Part shown: in pieces, positions 1-4,799 of the stretch
Numbering within the stretch: position 1 is the stretch's first letter
How the letters are laid out: each line of letters starts with the position of its first letter
Assembly: GCA_029863735.1 (NCBI GenBank)
Contig: JAOTUT010000043.1
Coordinates: forward strand, 1 to 9,108
From: Ignavibacteria bacterium
GTDB lineage: Bacteria > Bacteroidota > Ignavibacteria > Ignavibacteriales > Ignavibacteriaceae
Length of the DNA: 9,108 nt
Direction: 5' to 3'
Notes under the pieces: model-generated
What the model was told of the DNA's origin: nothing
What the model saw: the letters and a program-made list of their open reading frames with translations, nothing else
The model's database searches: none
Program-made: the position numbers and the translations under genes

Positions 1-415
1 CTTTTATCTTTAATAATTCAATTTCGATTTTTTGATTATCAATTTCACTCACTGATTCTTGAATCCCCGCTTGTGAACTCATTATCCCGCCATCATAAAT
101 AGCCTGAGTGACATCAGCTACAACTTTATACTGATCTTTTGATAGACTTTGAATTATTATTCCCGGCAAGAGCGAAGGAACCTGTGTTACCTCCGACTGA
201 TAGGTTGCTTGCCCCAGAACTGTTATTTGCGGAAAATAACCGTTCCAAACATTACTCACACTGTAATCTTTAGTTTTTTTAATGTAGTCCTTCTGTTTGA
301 TAAGCGGATAGTTTATCCTTGCTTTTTCATAGCAGTCTTCAAGAGTAAGCTGCGTTTGCGAAATAATAAAATCTCCACTCATTAACAGAAGAGCTATAAT
401 TAGTAGTCGTTTCAT
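1..415 (-). CDS. TolC-family outer membrane efflux protein, N-terminal part (runs off left edge)
   Basis: Open frame on the minus strand starting at ATG 415-413 and still open at base 1, giving 138 residues. Residues 1-20 look like a Sec signal peptide: MKR, then a hydrophobic stretch, then ISQTQ. The mature start, LTLEDCYEKARINYPLIKQ, is the usual opening of outer membrane efflux proteins, where a helix begins with LTLEeA and is followed by an N-x-P turn. Around residues 102-110, VTQAIYDGG matches the family's 'Q-x-(I/L)-(Y/F)-D-G-G' strand. Such proteins form the trimeric outer-membrane channel of tripartite (RND or ABC) exporters. The start lies 2 bases after the TetR stop (TAATTATG) with little SD signal, so translation is probably coupled to the regulator. 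The rest of the protein, and probably the adaptor and pump, lie outside the window. The exact export substrate cannot be told. Confidence 0.88.
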   Translation of the reverse strand, partial: MKRLLIIALLLMSGDFIISQTQLTLEDCYEKARINYPLIKQKDYIKKTKDYSVSNVWNGYFPQITVLGQATYQSEVTQVPSLLPGIIIQSLSKDQYKVVADVTQAIYDGGIMSSQAGIQESVSEIDNQKIEIELLKIK

Positions 416-417
416 AA

Positions 418-1020
418 TTACATCTTATTAATTGTTTTGTTAAAAATTTTTCTTCCCTTTTCTGTTACAATCCCCCCTATTATTACTTTGAAAGCATACA
501 ATGCTGCTTCACTGATGGAAAAATTGTTGTTAAGTATGAATTCAGGATTTACAATTGCTCTGACTGAGGAAACCAAGGTGTTCATTATTATTGGAGTTGG
601 ATAATCAATAAACAAACCTTCTGCTTTTCCTTGGTCGATAACTTTGGTGATATTTCCAAACATCATTTTTGTCCTGAAATTATCTATTTCATTCCACAGA
701 GCAGGGAAATGATTTCTAATCTCATCCATTCTCTTTGAAGAAATTTTTTCTGAAGTTTTTGCCAGAATGTGATTTAGTTCAGCAAGTTTTTCAATTGCGT
801 TTTTATCGGAGTTTAATGCCGGAAGAATTTTTCTTTTCATTCCTTCCATAAAATGTTTTGCAATTGCCATCACCAGTTCATCTTTGGATGGAAAAAATTT
901 GTAGATGGTTTTCTTGCTCATTTTTAATTCTGAAGCAACTTCATCCATAGTTGTTTTGTAAAAACCATCTCTGAAGAATTTTTCTTCAGTTAATTCGACT
1001 ATTTTATTTTGTTCATCCAT
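418..1020 (-). CDS. TetR/AcrR-family transcriptional repressor of the adjacent efflux operon
   Basis: A 200-residue protein, the usual TetR length. The N-terminal TetR helix-turn-helix is clear: helix 1 with FFRDGFYKTTMDEVA (about residues 15-29), then ELKMSKKTIYKFFPSKDEL (31-49), which contains the recognition helix and the typical 'T-(I/L)-Y-x-(H/F)-F-x-(S/N)-K-(D/E)-x-L' motif. The rest is an all-helical ligand and dimerisation domain without recognisable specificity. An AAGGG ribosome site lies just before the ATG. The stop codon is 2 bases from the tolC-like start, so the repressor is the first gene of an efflux operon. It probably represses its own promoter, since repeated GGAAAC/GTTTC half-sites flank the promoter elements (1030-1098). 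Family assignment is firm; target and inducer are inferred. Confidence 0.93.
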   Translation of the reverse strand: MDEQNKIVELTEEKFFRDGFYKTTMDEVASELKMSKKTIYKFFPSKDELVMAIAKHFMEGMKRKILPALNSDKNAIEKLAELNHILAKTSEKISSKRMDEIRNHFPALWNEIDNFRTKMMFGNITKVIDQGKAEGLFIDYPTPIIMNTLVSSVRAIVNPEFILNNNFSISEAALYAFKVIIGGIVTEKGRKIFNKTINKM

Positions 1021-1029
1021 ATAACCCTT

Positions 1030-1098
1030 GGAAACTATTTTCGTTTTTCTGGTTTCTAATATAGAGATCGGAAACTATTCTGTCAAGTTTTAGTTTCC
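1030..1098. promoter_or_regulatory. Candidate tandem operator for the TetR repressor
   Basis: The decamer GGAAACTATT occurs at 1030-1039 and again at 1070-1079, 40 bp apart. Each copy is followed by an inverted partner: GGTTTC at 1051-1056 and TAGTTTCC at 1091-1098. The second pair makes a perfect 8-bp inverted repeat, GGAAACTA...TAGTTTCC, with a 13-bp spacer, and the first pair is an imperfect version. The four half-sites cover the tetR -35 box and surround its -10 box, so bound repressor would block RNA polymerase. TetR proteins commonly bind inverted repeats in their own promoters; the binding here is inferred from position and repetition. Confidence 0.6.
1058..1086 (-). promoter_or_regulatory. 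Sigma70-type promoter of the tetR-tolC operon
   Basis: Read on the minus strand, TTGACA (1086-1081) is followed after exactly 17 bp by TATATT (1063-1058). This is a near-consensus sigma70 promoter about 38 bp upstream of the tetR ATG. It is overlapped by the GGAAAC/GTTTC repeats. Confidence 0.7.
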
Positions 1099-1129
1099 AT
1101 AAGAGCTTCAAATCACTAAAAATCAACTC

Positions 1130-1158
1130 TTGTTATTCATTTTTTGATTGATTAAAAT
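1130..1158 (+). promoter_or_regulatory. Probable promoter of the small secreted protein gene
   Basis: TTGTTA (1130-1135) and TAAAAT (1153-1158) are separated by 17 bp. Transcription would start near 1165 and give a short leader containing the AGAGGA ribosome site at 1172-1177. It runs divergently from the tetR promoter. Supported by motif and spacing only. Confidence 0.45.
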
Positions 1159-1181
1159 TCGTTCCAAAAGAAGAGGAAAAT

Positions 1182-1526
1182 ATGAAAAGTGCATTCATAC
1201 TCAGTTTGTTTTTATATCTACCAGTGAGTTTACTAGCTCAAGCGAAAACTGAACAGGATATTGATGTTGCTTATCAAAATGCAAAAAAGGGAATTTACTG
1301 GGCGTTGTCGAACATTCCGGGTAAGAAGGCAACCATGGATAATGATTTGATTGCTGAGGATAAATTATATGCTGCCGTAAAACTCAGTAAAGAAGTGAAT
1401 GGTGTGAAAGTAAGTTCAAGAGGTTATTACCAGACCAATGAAGTTGAGATAACGATTTATAAATCTTATGAAAGTTTGAAGACTGAAGGTTACAATGTTC
1501 CAGGTAGTGGTTGGGAAGGGGATTGA
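1182..1526 (+). CDS. Small secreted protein of unknown function
   Basis: A 114-residue protein with a clear Sec signal peptide: MKS, then hydrophobic residues 4-18, with likely cleavage at LLA-Q (after residue 19) or after A21. No lipobox cysteine is present and the protein has no cysteine at all, so it is probably a soluble periplasmic or secreted protein. The mature part, about 94 residues, is mixed alpha/beta: a helical start (DVAYQNAKKGIYWALSNIP), then beta-like stretches KLYAAVKLSKEVNGVKVSSRG and NEVEITIYKSYESL, ending GSGWEGD. I do not recognise the family. It is preceded by a good ribosome site (AAGAGGA) and a possible sigma70 promoter, which supports a real gene. It diverges from tetR and converges on the Rrf2 gene with only 5 bases between the stop codons. 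A role in efflux or Fe-S assembly is not shown. Confidence 0.78.
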   Translation: MKSAFILSLFLYLPVSLLAQAKTEQDIDVAYQNAKKGIYWALSNIPGKKATMDNDLIAEDKLYAAVKLSKEVNGVKVSSRGYYQTNEVEITIYKSYESLKTEGYNVPGSGWEGD

Positions 1527-1531
1527 TCTTT

Positions 1532-2011
1532 TTAATTCTTGTTGAACCGCGCTTCTAATTCTTCTGCAAAATTACTTGCAAGCGCTTCGACATCTTCTTC
1601 TTTACCCAGAAGGTCCTGAAGGGTGAACTTGCTTAGCACACTGTCAAGAACATTCTGAACTGTTTTCCAAACCGATCGGATGCTACAATCAATTGAGTTA
1701 GTGCAGATGTTTTCCACACCGGCATGTAGGCTGCAAAAGTCTTGTTCGTAAAGTTTTCCGCCAAGTGCAGTCAGTACATCGCTTATTAGAATTTTATCAG
1801 CAGGTTGATTTAACTTATAGCCGCCTGTTTGTCCTCTTGCACTATCGATAAAACCAGCCAGTCTTAAAGCTCTTAAAATCTTCGCAGTGTTTGCAGACGA
1901 GAGACCTTCGACTTCACTGAGTTCAGGAATAGTAAGACCATTGGGAGAATCGCTTTTTGCGATTCTCAGCAATAGCCTTAATCCATATTCTTCTTGTGTA
2001 CTAAATTTCAT
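1532..2011 (-). CDS. Rrf2-family (IscR-like) Fe-S-sensing transcriptional regulator
   Basis: A 159-residue protein starting MKFSTQEEYGLRLLLRIA, the standard Rrf2/IscR opening. The winged helix-turn-helix follows: LTIPELSEVEGLSSANTAKILRALRLAGFIDSARG (about 26-60), then the wing GGYKLNQPADKI with the family's 'G-G-(Y/F)-x-L-x-x-P' motif. Cysteines C93, C103 and C109 (C-x9-C-x5-C) match the cluster-binding loop of IscR (C-x5-C-x5-C-x2-H), but the IscR histidine position is R112. E8 aligns with the Asp8 cluster ligand of Streptomyces NsrR. A dimerisation helix follows (SVWKTVQNVLDSVL). It is the last gene of the suf operon, 75 bp after the bacilliredoxin gene, so it most likely senses Fe-S status and controls the operon, as IscR and SufR do. 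Its ribosome binding site is poor: only AGGG, inside a hairpin (2020-2040). Confidence 0.93.
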   Translation of the reverse strand: MKFSTQEEYGLRLLLRIAKSDSPNGLTIPELSEVEGLSSANTAKILRALRLAGFIDSARGQTGGYKLNQPADKILISDVLTALGGKLYEQDFCSLHAGVENICTNSIDCSIRSVWKTVQNVLDSVLSKFTLQDLLGKEEDVEALASNFAEELEARFNKN

Positions 2012-2019
2012 AATTTTTT

Positions 2020-2079
2020 ACCCTGAACTTGTTTCAGGGTCTCTAGTTTTAACTTAAGATGCTGAAATAAATTCAGCAT
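2020..2079. repeat. Palindromic (REP-like) element with two hairpins
   Basis: Two perfect hairpins sit back to back between the bacilliredoxin and rrf2 genes. ACCCTGAA (2020-2027) pairs with TTCAGGGT (2033-2040) over a 5-base loop, and ATGCTGAA (2059-2066) pairs with TTCAGCAT (2072-2079) over a 5-base loop. The stems share the inner CTGAA/TTCAG core, and the block ends in ATGAC. This paired-palindrome design, in an intergenic space it nearly fills, is typical of dispersed REP/BIME-like repeats. Copy number cannot be judged from one window. It is not a good intrinsic terminator, because on the operon strand the promoter-distal hairpin is followed by an A-run and not a T-run. Confidence 0.65.
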
Positions 2080-2086
2080 GACTTAC

Positions 2087-2620
2087 TCATCCTTGATACA
2101 AAGGTATCTTTGAACCACAAGCTTTTGCGTGCATTACTTTTGCGAAATGCTCTGCCGGAATAGATGGACCCTGCTTTGAGCACTGCGCATTAAAAATCTC
2201 CCGCCAGTATTCAGAAATCTGCTGTGGCATATTTCCTTCAATTTCATGTCTGTGCATGAAATGAATGAGCTCGCCATTTTTAAATAACGCAAAACTGGGA
2301 GAGGATGGGGGAACATTTCCTACCAGTTCTCTTGTTTTATCAACAGCATCTCTTTCCTGTCCGGCAAAGACCGTATAAAGTTTATCTGGAATAACATCAT
2401 TTTGCAACGCAAGTGAAACTCCTGGTCTGGCACTTCCTGCTGCACATCCGCAAACAGAGTTTATCATCACAAATACAGTTTCGTTGTTATTTACTTTAAT
2501 TGCATCTTCAACTTCTTTTGCATTTAATAATTCTGTGAAACCGACGGCGACTAATTCATCTCTCATTGGCTGCACAGCATTTTGATCATACATTGGTGGT
2601 CTTGAACTTACATTGAACAT
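2087..2620 (-). CDS. Bacilliredoxin, BrxA/BrxB (YphP/YqiW, DUF1094) family
   Basis: A 177-residue thioredoxin-fold protein with the hallmark C57-G58-C59 motif in 'INSVCGCAAGSARPGV', the signature of BrxA/BrxB. Bacilliredoxins remove bacillithiol from S-bacillithiolated protein cysteines in the cytoplasm. Other family features are the N-terminal MYDQNAVQPMRDEL, the 'VFAGQERDAVDKTRE' stretch and PPSSPSFALFKNGELIHFMHRHEIEG (about 104-129). Compared with Bacillus members of about 145 residues, it has a C-terminal extension of some 30 residues (NAQCSKQGPS...HAKACGSKIPLYQG) with two more cysteines, C147 and C168. An AAGGA ribosome site lies 9 bases before the ATG. It is the seventh gene of the suf operon, separated from sufT by a palindromic element. 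Its place suggests protecting or reducing thiols of SufS, SufU or clients, or delivering bacillithiol redox control to Fe-S assembly; this is inference. Confidence 0.92.
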   Translation of the reverse strand: MFNVSSRPPMYDQNAVQPMRDELVAVGFTELLNAKEVEDAIKVNNNETVFVMINSVCGCAAGSARPGVSLALQNDVIPDKLYTVFAGQERDAVDKTRELVGNVPPSSPSFALFKNGELIHFMHRHEIEGNMPQQISEYWREIFNAQCSKQGPSIPAEHFAKVMHAKACGSKIPLYQG

Positions 2621-2656
2621 TATTGATATCCTTTTTTATTTTTGTTTAATATTCTC

Positions 2657-2726
2657 TGTCATTCCTGCGAAAGCAGGAATCATTTAACTTGGATTCCGTG
2701 TCGCGCTTCGCTTGCACAGAATGACA
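2657..2726. repeat. Palindromic repeat element (REP/MITE-like) with 8-bp terminal inverted repeats
   Basis: A 70-bp block bounded by TGTCATTC (2657-2664) and its exact inverse GAATGACA (2719-2726). Inside is a perfect hairpin, ATTCCTGC-GAAA-GCAGGAAT (2661-2680), with a GNRA-type loop. A second, imperfect one follows (2693-2722) with paired segments ATTC/GAAT, GTG/CAC and GCG/CGC. It is more GC-rich than the surrounding spacer. The GTCATTCCTGCGAAAGCAGG type of sequence is familiar from dispersed intergenic repeats in many bacterial genomes. It fills the 116-bp gap between sufT and the bacilliredoxin gene. Confidence 0.7.
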
Positions 2727-2736
2727 ATTTGGATTC

Positions 2737-3057
2737 TCACATAAAACCTAATTCTACTTTTGCTACTTCCGACATCATATCTTTATCCCACGGTGGACTC
2801 CAGACTAATTCTATTTTAGCATCGTTCACTTCAGGAATAGCTTTTACTTTTCCTTCCACTTCTGGAGGAAGTGATCCCGCAACAGGGCAGGCAGGTGAAG
2901 TTAAGGTCATTTTAATATTAACATTAGCTTTATCATCAATTCCAATTTCATAAATGAGACCCAACTCAAAAATATCCACTGGTATCTCAGGGTCGTAGCA
3001 AGACTTTAAAGTCTGAATTATTTTTTCTTCGAGTTCTTGTTTATTTAATTCTGGCAT
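2737..3057 (-). CDS. sufT: SufT-like Fe-S assembly factor (MIP18/DUF59 domain)
   Basis: A single-domain DUF59 (MIP18-like) protein. From the chosen start, ATG at 3057-3055, it is 106 residues (MPELNKQELEEK...), the normal size. A longer frame opens at 3114 but would overlap sufU by 41 bases, has no ribosome site there, and adds a basic tail not usual in the family; the 3057 start lies 16 bases after the sufU stop. Visible family motifs are DPEIPVDIFELGLIYEI (about 22-38), the conserved TLTSPACPVAGSLPPEV with C57 (51-67), and SPPWDKDMMSEVAKVELG at the C-terminus. SufT proteins help mature Fe-S proteins and are routinely encoded in suf operons. The conserved cysteine is needed in homologues; the exact biochemical step is unsettled. 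Confidence 0.92.
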   Translation of the reverse strand: MPELNKQELEEKIIQTLKSCYDPEIPVDIFELGLIYEIGIDDKANVNIKMTLTSPACPVAGSLPPEVEGKVKAIPEVNDAKIELVWSPPWDKDMMSEVAKVELGFM

Positions 3058-3073
3058 CTTCTCACTCGTTTTC

Positions 3074-3529
3074 TTACTGTGTTGAAACCTTTTCTTCTTT
3101 ATTATGTAAAGCATTAATCATTGTGTGCCAGGCAAGCGAAGCACACTTTACTCTTACAGGAAATTCCTGAACACCTGCGAGCACGGCAAGTTTACCAAGT
3201 TCGTCGATTTCGGGATTTTCTCCCAGCTTTCCTGTAACCAGATCGTGAAATTTTTCAAAAAGTTTTTCAGCCTTTTCTTTCGTTTTTCCTTTTAATATTT
3301 GAGTCATCAATGAAGCCGAAGCTTTCGATATAGCACAACCTTCTCCTTTAAATGAAACATCTTTTACTACACTATCCTCAATTAATAAATACACATCAAT
3401 GTGGTCTCCACACAGCGGATTATAACCTTCTGCATGTTGAGTTGCATTTTCCATTTGCCGAAAGTTTCTCGGACTTTTATTATGATCTAAAATTACCTGC
3501 TGGTAAAGTTCTCTTAATTCCTGGTTCAT
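3074..3529 (-). CDS. sufU: SufU zinc-dependent sulfurtransferase (sulfur acceptor for SufS)
   Basis: A 151-residue IscU-fold protein of the SufU type. The metal/sulfur site is complete: C40 and D42 in NPLCGDHID, C65 in GEGCAIS, and C129 in RVKCASLAWHT. The insertion of about 20 residues between the second and third cysteines (KGKTKEKAEKLFEKFHDLVTG region) separates SufU from IscU scaffolds. In Bacillus, SufU binds zinc and takes persulfide sulfur from SufS by ligand exchange, then passes it to SufBCD; the same job is expected here. The start overlaps the sufS stop as TAATG, and a GAGGTG ribosome site lies 8 bases upstream inside sufS, so the two partners are translationally coupled. No sufE gene is present in this operon, which fits SufU as the acceptor. 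Confidence 0.96.
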   Translation of the reverse strand: MNQELRELYQQVILDHNKSPRNFRQMENATQHAEGYNPLCGDHIDVYLLIEDSVVKDVSFKGEGCAISKASASLMTQILKGKTKEKAEKLFEKFHDLVTGKLGENPEIDELGKLAVLAGVQEFPVRVKCASLAWHTMINALHNKEEKVSTQ

Positions 3530-4788
3530 TATCCAAACACCTCAATAATTTTTTTCAAGCCGTTCACCAAAACATCAACTTCTTCTTTTGTGTTATACAT
3601 TGCGAATGAAGCTCGTGATGTTGCAGGAATATTAAATCTCTGCATTACCGGTTGTGTGCAGTGATGTCCGGTCCTGATTGCGACTCCTTCAAAATCAAGG
3701 AATGTTCCAATGTCATGAGGATGAATATTTTCCAAAACGAAGGAGAGCACACTAGTTTTTTCTCTTGCTTGCCCGATAATCCTCAATCCCGGTACTTCTG
3801 CAATTTGCTTAGTTGCATACTCGAGTAAACTGGTTTCGTGATCTTTAATATTTTCAATTCCTATCTTGGATACATATTCTATAGCTGCTCCAAGGCCTAT
3901 TGCTCCAGCAATGTCTGGGGTTCCAGCTTCGAATTTATGTGGGAGCTCATTGTAAGTTGTCTCATCAAATGTAACTTTTGAGATCATATCACCGCCACCT
4001 TGGTAGGGAGGCATTGTATCAAGCAATTCAACTTTACCGTATAGTGCACCGATACCGGTTGGTCCGTAAATTTTATGTCCTGAGAAAGCAAGAAAATCGC
4101 AATCCAGATCCTGAACGTCAACTTTAATATGATTTACAGCCTGTGCTGCATCAACTAATACAGGGATTTTAAATTGGTGTGCATAATTAATTATTTTCTT
4201 AACTGGATTTATCGTACCTAATGAATTCGATACGTAAACAATCGAAATAAACTTTGTTTTTTCATTTACTAATTTTTCAAATTCTTCGTAAATCAATTCG
4301 CCATTATCGTTAATTGGAATTATTCTTAGTTTGGCATTTTTTTCTTTACACAACATCTGCCAGGGAACTATATTGGAATGATGTTCCATATGAGAAATAA
4401 TTATTTCATCACCTTCATTTACATTTGCTCTTCCATAAGAGCTCGCAACAAGATTAATAGCCTCGGTGGTTCCTCTTGTAAATATAATCTGGTTTTTACC
4501 GAGAGCATTGATGAACTGCTTGATTTGAATTCTAGCCCCTTCAAAAGCTTCTGTGGCTTCCTGGCTAAGAGCATGAACACCGCGATGAATATTTGCATTC
4601 ATTGTTGTGTAATATTTATTCACTCGGTCTATTACATAGGTTGGCTTTTGAGTAGTAGCAGCATTGTCGAGATAAACAAGATTTTTGTCGTGAACTTTTT
4701 TCTTGAGTATAGGAAAATCCTCGCGAATCCTTTCAACATCATAACTCTTATTTGAAACAGCTACAGCTGCTTCAGCTTCGGTACTCAT
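3529..4788 (-). CDS. sufS: SufS group II cysteine desulfurase
   Basis: A 419-residue PLP-dependent class V aminotransferase-fold enzyme, full length for the family. It converts L-cysteine to alanine and leaves a persulfide on its active cysteine. Visible sites are YLDNAATTQKP (39-49), the TRGTTEAIN cofactor-phosphate loop (104-112), the cofactor-stacking histidine in MEHHSN (134-139), D213 in VDAAQ, the Schiff-base lysine K239 in FSGHK, and catalytic C377 in RTGHHCTQP. It carries the short, ordered cysteine loop of the SufS class, unlike IscS. C-terminal R392 (TSRAS) is the conserved substrate-carboxylate arginine. It starts 11 bases after sufD with a weak AGAGAA ribosome site and ends overlapping sufU by one base. 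The N-terminal residues 1-16 are alanine-rich and poorly conserved, so a slightly later start is possible but no better ATG exists. Confidence 0.97.
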   Translation of the reverse strand: MSTEAEAAVAVSNKSYDVERIREDFPILKKKVHDKNLVYLDNAATTQKPTYVIDRVNKYYTTMNANIHRGVHALSQEATEAFEGARIQIKQFINALGKNQIIFTRGTTEAINLVASSYGRANVNEGDEIIISHMEHHSNIVPWQMLCKEKNAKLRIIPINDNGELIYEEFEKLVNEKTKFISIVYVSNSLGTINPVKKIINYAHQFKIPVLVDAAQAVNHIKVDVQDLDCDFLAFSGHKIYGPTGIGALYGKVELLDTMPPYQGGGDMISKVTFDETTYNELPHKFEAGTPDIAGAIGLGAAIEYVSKIGIENIKDHETSLLEYATKQIAEVPGLRIIGQAREKTSVLSFVLENIHPHDIGTFLDFEGVAIRTGHHCTQPVMQRFNIPATSRASFAMYNTKEEVDVLVNGLKKIIEVFG

Positions 4789-4799
4789 TAAGTTCTCTA

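Noticed and set aside
149..385. Plus-strand open frame of 78 codons
   Set aside because: It is antisense to the clear TolC-family N-terminus, which has signal peptide and family motifs.
2020..2040. Intrinsic terminator after the bacilliredoxin gene
   Set aside because: On the operon strand the hairpin is followed by an A-run and then the rrf2 start codon, not by a T-run. Partial termination cannot be excluded.
2020..2726. CRISPR array or insertion sequence ends around the bacilliredoxin gene
   Set aside because: The two palindromic blocks differ in sequence, no regular spacers exist, and no transposase is present; the enclosed gene is a normal bacilliredoxin.
2642..2953. Plus-strand open frame of 103 codons across the repeat and sufT
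   Set aside because: It is antisense to the well-conserved sufT, begins inside the palindromic element, has no ribosome site, and its product resembles no protein family.
2058..3114. Longer start for sufT at 3114
   Set aside because: It would overlap sufU by 41 bases, has no ribosome site, and adds a basic tail not found in DUF59 proteins; the ATG at 3057 gives the standard length and follows the sufU stop.
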